Source of the DNA: a virus
Virus record (IMG/VR): IMGVR_UViG_3300031999_003766
Span: 1 to 24,259 of that record
Direction: 5' to 3' (one strand)
DNA: 24,259 nt
The notes under the pieces were generated by a model. That model had not been told where the DNA came from and ran no database searches. It worked only from the letters and a program-made list of their open reading frames with translations. Of the stretch, positions 15,484 through 21,300 are shown piece by piece (position 1 is the stretch's first letter; each line of letters opens with the position of its first letter). Made by a program: the position numbers and the translations under genes.

Positions 15484-16329
15484 TTACTGCCGGTGGAGGA
15501 TGACGATGAAGTCCTCCAGGTAGACCTCGTTGTCCGCGTGGGCCACGCTCCACGTCGCCTTGAGGGCGATCGCCACGTCGCCCGAGAGGTCCTCGGCCGC
15601 GTCGTCCTTGCGGAAGGGCTTCGCCGTGACCGTGCCCTCGACGCCGTTCGCCACGAGGCCCGAGGCGCTGATGTGCCCGCCCGCGCCGGCGATCCGGACG
15701 GTGATCCAGGCGTGGATGAAGACGATGTCGGCGTCCGCCGCGTCCACGGCGGGGGTCGCCACGATCTCCTCGGTCCCGAGGTAGGCCTTCACCGTCAGGG
15801 TGTCGGTGCTGTTGTTGTCCAGCACGTAGGCCCGGGCGATGACCTCGATCACGTCGCCCGCCTTGAGCTTGGCGCCGTCGATGGTCTTCGAGCCGGTCGA
15901 GAACGCCGTCTCAACCGTGGTGTTTTCCACTTCCGTCGAATCGGCGATGGAGGCCAGGACGAGGCCGCCCCTGTCCTGCTCGGGGACGACCTCGATGACG
16001 GCGAGGTTCGCGCTTCCGGCCTGGAGGGCGATCCCGAGGGCCGGCCCGTCGGTCGTGTGGACGTCGTTGACCTTGCCGTCGTCGGCCCCGTAGAGGGTGT
16101 CGCCGATGTCGACGGCGGCCGAGCACACCATCTTGCGGGTGCCCGGGGCGCTCCAGAGCCTCACTGCCACCGGGTCGTCGTGCGCGGCGATCGCTTCGGT
16201 GGTGCCGATCCCGACGTCGTCGGCGTCGGCGTAGACGACCTCCTGGCTGCTGTCCAGCTTCACCCGGGCGTAGGCGATGAGCGCCTCCCCGGCCGTGAAG
16301 GTCCGGATTCCGCTCGTGTTTTCCTGCAT
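15484..16329 (-). CDS. Capsid decoration protein with C-terminal beta-sandwich domain
   Basis: 281 aa, ATG 8 nt after AAGGAG. Residues 1-120 (GEALIAYARVKLDS, then GIALQAGSANLAVIEVV) resemble the DUF2190-type capsid decoration fold, and the position between scaffold and capsid genes is that of lambda gpD. Residues about 125-281 are a second, Thr/Asp/Asn-rich domain (TVETAFSTGSKTIDGAKLKAGD, then STDTLTVKAYLGTEEIV) typical of phage beta-sandwich appendages. The fusion is about twice the usual decoration length of 110-130 aa. The extra domain probably projects from the capsid surface and could bind host, sugars or mucus. Decoration role is supported by order; the appendage role is inference. Confidence 0.7.
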   Translation of the reverse strand: MQENTSGIRTFTAGEALIAYARVKLDSSQEVVYADADDVGIGTTEAIAAHDDPVAVRLWSAPGTRKMVCSAAVDIGDTLYGADDGKVNDVHTTDGPALGIALQAGSANLAVIEVVPEQDRGGLVLASIADSTEVENTTVETAFSTGSKTIDGAKLKAGDVIEVIARAYVLDNNSTDTLTVKAYLGTEEIVATPAVDAADADIVFIHAWITVRIAGAGGHISASGLVANGVEGTVTAKPFRKDDAAEDLSGDVAIALKATWSVAHADNEVYLEDFIVILHRQ

Positions 16330-16372
16330 CTGTGTTTCTCCTTGTCCTTCGTTTCCGTTTCGATCACATCCC

Positions 16373-16389
16373 GGCCGCGACGCGCGGCC
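16373..16389 (-). other. Hairpin after protease/scaffold gene
   Basis: GGCCGCG (16373-16379) and CGCGGCC (16383-16389) form a perfect 7-bp stem with a 3-nt loop, extendable by two pairs past one mismatch. It lies just past the protease/scaffold stop. There is no T-tract, so a stability or processing element is more likely than a terminator. Confidence 0.4.
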
Positions 16390-16398
16390 CGGAGAGGG

Positions 16399-16908
16399 CT
16401 ACTTCATCCCGAGGGCCTTCTTCCTCGCGTGGTGCTCGGGGCCCCGGGCGATCTGCTCCTGGACGAAGGCCTCGTGGAGCTTCGGCTGGGTCCGCGCGAT
16501 GAACGACATCGCGACGACCATGCTGCACTTCTTCTCCGCGGCGTAGGCCCGGGAGGTCTCCATGAAGTCCGCCGAGCTGGGGCCGGCCTCTCCGGCCTGG
16601 GGGACCGGGGGCGCGCCGGCGGAGGCCGGGGGCTTCGGGGCCTCGGCGGCCTTCGCGGCCTTGGTGTCGGCCAGCTCCTTCGTGAGCTTGGCGTTCCGCT
16701 CGCGGAGCACCTTGCCGAAGGCGATCTCCGCCTGCTCCACGCTCGCGCCGGCGACGATCTGCTCGAGGGCGAACGTGTCCTCGCCGGGGAAGGCGGCGCG
16801 GATGTCCGCCTGCCGCTTCCGCTCGATCGCGAGCTGGTCCGGGGCGGTCGGGGCGACGGTTTCTCCGGCGCCGGCGGCCGCGGGGGGCGTCTTGGACTTG
16901 TCGTCCAT
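16399..16908 (-). CDS. Nested scaffold protein (Nu3-like), in-frame internal start
   Basis: ATG at 16908, in frame with the protease (residue 292 of the long form), is preceded 8 nt upstream by AAGGAG, a stronger site than most gene starts here. It would give a 169-aa protein that begins MDDKSKTPPA and consists of the linker and helical C-terminal region without the protease domain. This is the C/Nu3 arrangement known from lambda, in which the shorter product guides capsid assembly and is then removed. The start and site are seen; separate translation is inferred. Confidence 0.65.
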   Translation of the reverse strand: MDDKSKTPPAAAGAGETVAPTAPDQLAIERKRQADIRAAFPGEDTFALEQIVAGASVEQAEIAFGKVLRERNAKLTKELADTKAAKAAEAPKPPASAGAPPVPQAGEAGPSSADFMETSRAYAAEKKCSMVVAMSFIARTQPKLHEAFVQEQIARGPEHHARKKALGMK

Positions 16909-17781
16909 AACGCACTCTCCTTCTGAAAGAGACTCTTGTGCTGCGGCCCCCGGAACACCCGGAGCGCCTTTCGTTCCCTGTCCGTTCACGACCTGGTCGA
17001 TGAGCCCCATCTCGTTCGCGACCCCGGCGAGCCAGGTCCTCCCGCTCGCCCAGGTCCGCACGTCCTCGACCTTGGCGGAGCGCCCGCGGGCCACGTCGGA
17101 GATGAAGTTCTCGGCCATGCCGGTGATGACTTCGCGGAGGGCTTCGAGTTGGGGCTCGGTGATAGGGGCCCCGGGGACGCCGGCGCCCTTGTGGGGACCG
17201 CTCGAGATGACGTGGACCTTGACCCCCTCCATCTCCGCGGCCTTGGAGTAGTCGACCGCGACCGAGTAGACCCCGATCGAGCCGACGACGGCGTTCGCGT
17301 TCGCGCCGATCTTGACCGCCTGGGAGGCGAGCCAGTAGGCCCCGGAGGCCCCGAGGTCCTCGATGAGGGCGCCGACGGGCTTCTGCTCGCGGGCCTTGTA
17401 GATCGCCTCCGCGGCCTCCATGACGCCGGAGACCTGGCCGCCCGGGCTTTCGACCTTGAGCCGGATCGACCGGACGGCCTTGTCGTCGAGGGCGGACTGG
17501 ATGTCCTCGCGGATCTCGTCGTAACCCGTGGCGTTGATGCCGAACCAGGAGAGCCAGGCGGGGACGTTCTTGAGGAGGACGCCCTTCACGGGGATCTCCG
17601 CGACCCCGTCGGCGGTGATGCACATCTTCGACTTCCGCTTGCCGTCGGGCATACCGAAGGGACCGGCGAAGAAAAGCTGCTTCTCGTCCACCGCCGAGAG
17701 GCGCGAGATGAAACTCTCGAGCGCCCGGGGCTCCATGGCCCAGACGTCCTTTGAGAACTCGGCGAGGATGGGGTTATTCAC
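16399..17781 (-). CDS. S49-family capsid maturation protease fused to scaffold domain (lambda gpC-like)
   Basis: 460 aa, GTG start with AAGGAGG upstream and 8 nt overlap with the portal stop. VESPGG at 110-115 and EDLGASGAYWLAS at 141-153 carry the S49 fold with catalytic Ser146; Lys198 in SSGPHKGAG fits the catalytic Lys of the SppA/SohB class (Ser-Lys dyad). Residues 230-265 close the protease (ARGRSAK, then GRTWLAG and MGLIDQV). Residues about 270-460 are a Pro/Ala-rich linker and charged helices typical of a scaffold. As in lambda C/Nu3, the C-terminal part can be made alone from an internal start. It should process the prohead; expressed with the portal and capsid genes. Confidence 0.9.
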   Translation of the reverse strand: MNNPILAEFSKDVWAMEPRALESFISRLSAVDEKQLFFAGPFGMPDGKRKSKMCITADGVAEIPVKGVLLKNVPAWLSWFGINATGYDEIREDIQSALDDKAVRSIRLKVESPGGQVSGVMEAAEAIYKAREQKPVGALIEDLGASGAYWLASQAVKIGANANAVVGSIGVYSVAVDYSKAAEMEGVKVHVISSGPHKGAGVPGAPITEPQLEALREVITGMAENFISDVARGRSAKVEDVRTWASGRTWLAGVANEMGLIDQVVNGQGTKGAPGVPGAAAQESLSEGECVMDDKSKTPPAAAGAGETVAPTAPDQLAIERKRQADIRAAFPGEDTFALEQIVAGASVEQAEIAFGKVLRERNAKLTKELADTKAAKAAEAPKPPASAGAPPVPQAGEAGPSSADFMETSRAYAAEKKCSMVVAMSFIARTQPKLHEAFVQEQIARGPEHHARKKALGMK

Positions 17782-19366
17782 CGTCGCCCTCCTTGTCGGG
17801 GTCCTTGGGGTCCTTCTCGTCCTCGGGCTTCTCGTCGGGGTCGTCGGCCGGCGGGGGCTTCTTCTTCTCGTCGCCCGGCTTGGGCGCGGCTGCGGCGGGC
17901 GCGTCCACGGGGAGGCCCGCGAAGAGCTGCCAGGGGACCAGGACGCCGGTCTTCTTCTCGATGGCCTTCGCGCGCTCGATCGCGTCCTGGACCTCCGTCT
18001 CGCGCTGGGAGAGAACCTCTTCCCGGTCGAGCCCCTGGCTCTTGAGGACCTGGGCGTGCGTCGCGAACGACCGCTCGATCTGCGTCCCCATCGCCTGCGC
18101 TTCCTTGAGCTGGTCGATCCAGGGGAAGCGGGGCTTGATCCACTCGTGGCGGTTCCAGTCGGCGATGGGTTTCAACTCCCCGGAGGCGATCGCGCGGGAG
18201 ATCCGCCAGAGGTAGGTGGGCCGGTGGAATCCGAACTCGAGGAGTCCTTGCCACTTCCCGAAGCTCGCGTGGGCCTGCTCGAGGATCGCCCGGGACTGGC
18301 TGTAGTTGCTCTTCGTCCAGTCGAGGAGGATGAACTCAAGGGGGAGCCCCAGGGGGAGGCCGAGGAACCGGAGGAACGTCGTGATCGAGGCCGTGAAGTC
18401 CTTGCCCGGGATGTTGCGGTCGATGCCCTTCACTTCCTCGCCGGGTCGGCCGTGGAAGATGATCCCCGCGTCGATCTGGTGGATGCGCGCGGCGATGTCG
18501 CCCTCCACGTCCTTCGAGTCGTCGGTCGTGGATTCCTGGTAGGCCATGTCCGGACCGGCCTCCCGCGTGATCGACACGGCCATGCGCGCGAGGAGCTGCC
18601 AGGCGAGGGCCTCCGAATCGCAGACGTCGTTGATCCGGTGGAGCATCGAGAAGGCGGCCTGGGCGGGCGGGACTCCGCGGATGCTCGACGGCCTCTCGGG
18701 GCGGACGAGGTAGAGGAAGTCGGCGCGGCTGATCTTCTTCGCATCCGCGACGGAGGGCGCGCCGTTGATGTTCTTGAGATAGGGCGCGACGTAGAACGTC
18801 TGGGGGGCCCCGACGGAATCCTTCACGATCCCGTCGTCCATCTGGCTCGGCCCGCGGATCTGCTCGGCCTCGATGAGCTGGAGGAGCCCGCGGTCGGTCT
18901 TGATGGCGCCGACGTCGCCGCAGAGGAGCAGCTCGCGCGCGACCATCTCCTCGACGGCGGGCCCGGACTGGAGGCCCTTGATCTCCGGGCTGTTCTCCGT
19001 CCACCAGGTCTTCCAGATCGCTTCGGCTTTCGCGTTCCACTCCGGACTCCCGGTTTTCGCCTGGAGTCCGAAGCCCGACCCGGCGATGTTCTCGGCGGCC
19101 TTCTGGATCATGCCGCCGTAAATCGCATTGTCCCGGAAGAATTCGCGGGAGAGGTCGAGGAGCTTGGTCCGGTCGTATTTCGCGTGCGAGTCGCCCGATC
19201 CTGCGGTTCCGAGGCGTCCCTCGCGGACAGCCACGCGGACGGCGTGATAGCCGAGGGCGGAGTAGGCGCCCTTCCAGCGGACGACGTCCGCAACGGGACG
19301 CCCGCCGGAAGAGCGGGAGGGAGGAATCGCTTTCGGAGTGCGGGCGACGGAAGCCTTCTTCTTCAC
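17774..19366 (-). CDS. Portal protein (lambda gpB family)
   Basis: 530 aa. GTG at 19366 forms a GTGA overlap with the previous stop and begins with a Lys-rich VKKKASVARTP; longer in-frame extensions run over the preceding gene and are not used. DLSREFFRDNAIYGGMIQKAAENIAGSGF (71-99), IEAEQIRGPSQ and HRINDVCDSEALAWQLLARMAVSI follow the lambda-type portal family, as does FLGLPLGLPLEFILLDWTKSNYSQSRA. The portal forms the ring at one vertex for DNA entry and tail joining. The C-terminal 60 residues are a Pro/Lys/Asp/Glu-rich tail. Order terL-neck-portal-protease fits lambda A-W-B-C. Confidence 0.9.
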   Translation of the reverse strand: MKKKASVARTPKAIPPSRSSGGRPVADVVRWKGAYSALGYHAVRVAVREGRLGTAGSGDSHAKYDRTKLLDLSREFFRDNAIYGGMIQKAAENIAGSGFGLQAKTGSPEWNAKAEAIWKTWWTENSPEIKGLQSGPAVEEMVARELLLCGDVGAIKTDRGLLQLIEAEQIRGPSQMDDGIVKDSVGAPQTFYVAPYLKNINGAPSVADAKKISRADFLYLVRPERPSSIRGVPPAQAAFSMLHRINDVCDSEALAWQLLARMAVSITREAGPDMAYQESTTDDSKDVEGDIAARIHQIDAGIIFHGRPGEEVKGIDRNIPGKDFTASITTFLRFLGLPLGLPLEFILLDWTKSNYSQSRAILEQAHASFGKWQGLLEFGFHRPTYLWRISRAIASGELKPIADWNRHEWIKPRFPWIDQLKEAQAMGTQIERSFATHAQVLKSQGLDREEVLSQRETEVQDAIERAKAIEKKTGVLVPWQLFAGLPVDAPAAAAPKPGDEKKKPPPADDPDEKPEDEKDPKDPDKEGDGE

Positions 19367-19641
19367 GCGCCCGCCTTTCCGTAGGGGACGCCGCGAGTGA
19401 AGCTGCACCGATTCCCAAGCCCGGCGCTCACGAGCGCGGCTTCCTCGACTTCCTTCTTCGAGAGGGTTTCGAGGTAGTCCTGGAGGAAGTCGTAGGAGTG
19501 CGCTGTCCCCTCGGTCTGAATATTGCCGTTGGAGATTCGGTCGGATACTTCCTGGATGTGGAGGCGGAGGCGGGTTAGGCGGGTGGAGTTGCCGACGGCA
19601 TAGGTGATCCAGTCGGAATACGTCCAGGCCGGGCTCGGCAA
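19363..19641 (-). CDS. gpW-like head-tail connector
   Basis: 92 aa from a TTG at 19641, supported by GAGAGG 7 nt upstream; no ATG fits as well. It contains two helical segments, RLTRLRLHIQEVSDRIS (21-37) and YDFLQDYLETLSKKEVEEAA (50-69), joined by a turn, similar to short neck/head-completion proteins. It sits between the terminase block and portal, the exact place of lambda gpW, and its stop overlaps the portal start (GTGA). The gpW family link is inferred from place, size and helical layout rather than from a clear sequence match. It is preceded by the structured leader at 19642-19854. Confidence 0.65.
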   Translation of the reverse strand: MPSPAWTYSDWITYAVGNSTRLTRLRLHIQEVSDRISNGNIQTEGTAHSYDFLQDYLETLSKKEVEEAALVSAGLGNRCSFTRGVPYGKAGA

Positions 19642-19673
19642 CCGCGGTCCTCTCTCCCAGGACGCGCGGCTCT

Positions 19674-19713
19674 TGGGTGATAGGCCCCTGGGTGTAACGA
19701 CCTATCACCCAGG
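19674..19713 (-). repeat. Nested inverted repeats upstream of the neck gene
   Basis: TGGGTGATAGG (19674-19684) and CCTATCACCCA (19701-19711) are perfect 11-bp arms around a 16-nt loop. A second pair, CCTGGGTG (19687-19694) and CACCCAGG (19706-19713), reuses the right arm, so two folds compete. A further short hairpin (19721-19725 with 19733-19737) lies beside it. The element ends about 33 bp before the TTG start of the neck gene. It could be a protein-binding site or an RNA switch; no T-tract is present. Confidence 0.6.
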
Positions 19714-19809
19714 AGCCTTCGGCGGGGATCAGCCGCCTGCGCTTACGATTGGAGAGTTACCGGGATAGGGGAATAAATCAAGAGGGAATCGACATGGGGA
19801 CGCGAAATC

Positions 19810-19847
19810 GTCACGTATCCGTGACAAACCGTCACTTATCCGTGACA
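19810..19847. repeat. Two tandem 21-bp-spaced palindromic repeats
   Basis: GTCAC-GTATCC-GTGAC (19810-19825) and GTCAC-TTATCC-GTGAC (19831-19846) are repeated at a 21-bp period, two helical turns, each with inverted half-sites. They lie in the leader between the zinc-ribbon gene and the head operon, and a TATAAT occurs at 19856-19861 on the plus strand. This looks like tandem operator sites. In one plus-strand frame the repeat also encodes NRHVSVT-NRHLSVT, so a coding origin remains possible. Confidence 0.55.
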
Positions 19848-19854
19848 GACAGGG

Positions 19855-20118
19855 CTATAATTTCTGCCCGACGACCCGAAAGCGGCCCCGGCAAATCGGC
19901 GCCAGACACTCCCGATACTGGACGCCTCCGCGTTGCCCCGTGCGCTTCGTTTCCAGCGACCGGCACCTTGGGCACCGAACCTTCGTCGGGAACGCGAAGC
20001 TCGCCATGTCCTTCGCCGTGTCCGCGATTGACCTCTCGACGCTCGGCTTCGGCGGCGGGGGAGGGGAAGCCGCGTTCGAGATCATCGGCTTCGGTTCGAG
20101 TAACTTGGGTTTCTTCAT
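19855..20118 (-). CDS. Small zinc-ribbon protein (Com/Ogr-like)
   Basis: 87 aa, ATG 6 nt after GGGAG. The first ~35 residues are a flexible stretch containing PPPPPKPS. Residues 48-87 hold a compact Cys4 site: CPRC, then about 20 residues later YRECLAPICRGRFRV. The order CxxC, basic loop with TKRTGQ, YREC, ICRGRF resembles small phage zinc-finger regulators such as Mu Com or P2 Ogr-type proteins, which act as translation or late-transcription activators. Here it is the last gene before the leader with tandem palindromes and the head operon, consistent with a regulatory role, but a generic zinc-binding structural protein is equally possible. Confidence 0.65.
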   Translation of the reverse strand: MKKPKLLEPKPMISNAASPPPPPKPSVERSIADTAKDMASFAFPTKVRCPRCRSLETKRTGQRGGVQYRECLAPICRGRFRVVGQKL

Positions 20119-20140
20119 GGGGTTCTCCCTTCTCCAAGTA

Positions 20141-20425
20141 TCAATCCAATTTCAACCAAGAGGGCCGTGGTTTCATCGGGGGTGGGAAGTGCGCATTCTC
20201 TTCGTAGCCCAGAGGAGGACGAGGCCTATCCACCTCTGGAGGACTGTGGTCATATGGGTCCTCTAGGTTCCAGGGAATGATCGTACCCGAACGTCTGTTG
20301 TGCGAAGCACGCATCGACCATTCCAAGGAATATAGATAGGAAATCCAGGAACGATAAGTCCTTTCCGAACTCAACGCCTCCCCGATCTTCTGCCAGTACG
20401 GATCAGGCATACGCCCCTCACTCAT
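20141..20425 (-). CDS. Small hypothetical protein
   Basis: 94 aa, not recognised. Start at 20425 or the second ATG at 20410 (MPDPYWQ); neither has a good ribosome site. The first half contains YWQKIGEALSSERTYRSWIS and is rich in aromatic residues; the second half is Pro-rich with charged residues (DHSPPEVDRPRPPLG). There are no cysteines or membrane segments. It lies 22 nt before the zinc-ribbon gene and about 52 nt after the 77-aa gene, with an inverted repeat in that gap. GC content is lower than in the head genes. Coding nature is plausible but not certain. Confidence 0.45.
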   Translation of the reverse strand: MSEGRMPDPYWQKIGEALSSERTYRSWISYLYSLEWSMRASHNRRSGTIIPWNLEDPYDHSPPEVDRPRPPLGYEENAHFPPPMKPRPSWLKLD

Positions 20426-20433
20426 TCAAACAG

Positions 20434-20465
20434 CCCGGGGTAGTCCATGCGGGCCCTACCCCGGG
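20434..20465 (-). repeat. Perfect 10-bp inverted repeat between small genes
   Basis: CCCGGGGTAG (20434-20443) and CTACCCCGGG (20456-20465) are perfect arms with a 12-nt loop. On the transcript strand the stem is followed by CTGTTTGA and the next ATG, so it is a weak terminator at best; it may limit read-through or mask the start of the 94-aa gene. Confidence 0.5.
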
Positions 20466-20477
20466 GAGGTAAGATAC

Positions 20478-20711
20478 TTACCGCATCTTCGGGACCGGAC
20501 CGAGCAGCCGCATCGAGCCGCATCCTCCGCTGAATTTCCCGCTCGATCTCTGGAGCCGGATGAACTCCAGGTCGAGTCGGCAGGAACGAAGAACCTGGCC
20601 GGAAAGGGCCGAGATGGAGGACGCCTTCCTTGAATCCATCTTTCCCCTCCTTACCTCCTCAAGGGATTCCACCAGCAACTTGCGAAGCTCCGCCGTGTTC
20701 GTGACCACCAT
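20478..20711 (-). CDS. Small helical protein of unknown function
   Basis: 77 aa from the ATG at 20711, chosen over a TTG two codons upstream because AAGGAG lies 7 nt before it. The body is helical: ELRKLLVESLEEVRRGKMDSRKASSISALSGQVLRSCRLDLEFIRLQ. The pattern of a short helix, a K-x-D/K-x-A-x-x-I-x-x-L-x-G-Q-V linker and a second helix is common among small phage proteins found near terminase genes, whose role is not established. It ends with a Gly/Ser-rich tail. It overlaps the end of the 134-aa gene by about 50 nt in another frame. Confidence 0.7.
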   Translation of the reverse strand: MVVTNTAELRKLLVESLEEVRRGKMDSRKASSISALSGQVLRSCRLDLEFIRLQRSSGKFSGGCGSMRLLGPVPKMR

Positions 20712-21063
20712 CGCCAATCTCCTTAACCAATTCCCGAACCAAACACTGACACTCGTAAATCTCTTCGATGCGCTGTTTTAGGACGATCCGGTAAAAGCCC
20801 TGGGGCGTTCGGAGCCTTTTGAGAAGCGCCCTCTTCTCTGCCCGTTTCTGCTTTGCGATTTCTTTTAACCGAAACGCCCAACCGCAACTCCCCCATTCCC
20901 GAGGACGGACATTCCACTCCTCGGATACCACGCTCTTATGCAAGGCGCATGACAGGATCGGAAGGCCGCTCTCCCTTCTCGCAGTCCACACTACCGCGGC
21001 TTTGCATCTATGCCTCCAGCGGTTGTACTTAGGTCCATCTTGAACTTCAGCAAAGCAGCGCAT
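20659..21063 (-). CDS. Small probable zinc-binding protein
   Basis: 134 aa, ATG 16 nt after the preceding stop; the ribosome site is weak. The N-terminal third contains Cys3, Cys20, Cys39 and His42 in the arrangement C-x16-C-x18-C-x2-H (GPKYNRWRHRCKAAVVW, then LPILSCALHKS), which resembles small treble-clef zinc-knuckle proteins often found in phages. The second half is a long charged helix with FRLKEIAKQKRAEKRALLKRL and KQRIEEIYECQCLVREL. Function is unknown. It lies in the lower-GC cluster between terL and the neck gene and overlaps the next gene. Confidence 0.6.
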   Translation of the reverse strand: MRCFAEVQDGPKYNRWRHRCKAAVVWTARRESGLPILSCALHKSVVSEEWNVRPREWGSCGWAFRLKEIAKQKRAEKRALLKRLRTPQGFYRIVLKQRIEEIYECQCLVRELVKEIGDGGHEHGGASQVAGGIP

Positions 21064-21078
21064 CTCAATAACCCATAC

Positions 21079-21300
21079 CTATCTTCTCGCTTCCCATTCG
21101 CCCCTCCCGTTCCTCCACACTTCCAAGCCCTCCCATCCGCGATCCGTCTTGTACTTCTCCCATTCCTTCGCCGCCTTGGACTCGGGATCGAGGGCGCCTC
21201 GGGCCATGAAATGGAAGAACGCCCAGATGAAACGCTCCTCATCGGAGCGGACGTGCCCAGTCTCCTCAAGGCGCGCGAATGAAACGAATCGCTTGACCAT
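21079..21300 (-). CDS. Small hypothetical protein coupled to terL
   Basis: 73 aa. The ATG at 21300 overlaps the terL stop by one base (TGATG) with AAGGA 10 nt upstream, so it is translationally coupled. The sequence is rich in E, R, F and W (EERFIWAFFHFMARGALDPE, then KEWEKYKTDRGWEGLEVW) and shows no cysteines or membrane helix. It is probably a small cytoplasmic phage protein; family not recognised. Confidence 0.6.
   Translation of the reverse strand: MVKRFVSFARLEETGHVRSDEERFIWAFFHFMARGALDPESKAAKEWEKYKTDRGWEGLEVWRNGRGEWEARR

Noticed and set aside
17528-19384. 618-codon plus-strand ORF opposite the portal gene
   Set aside because: Repetitive Leu/Arg/Asp/Glu composition is what the complement of a GC-rich gene gives; the portal motifs on the minus strand are clear.
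19810-19847. CRISPR array
   Set aside because: Only two repeat units with a 5-bp gap and no spacer-size intervals.
19856-19861. Plus-strand TATAAT as a promoter
   Set aside because: No -35 match at 16-18 bp upstream, no convincing plus-strand gene downstream, and it overlaps the end of the zinc-ribbon gene.
19794-20207. Plus-strand ORF with an AGAGGG ribosome site, encoding NRHVSVT-NRHLSVT repeats
   Set aside because: It runs antisense over the zinc-ribbon gene, which has a Cys4 motif and a good start; beyond the repeats its sequence is low-complexity Ser/Pro/Arg typical of a shadow frame. A short peptide cannot be excluded.
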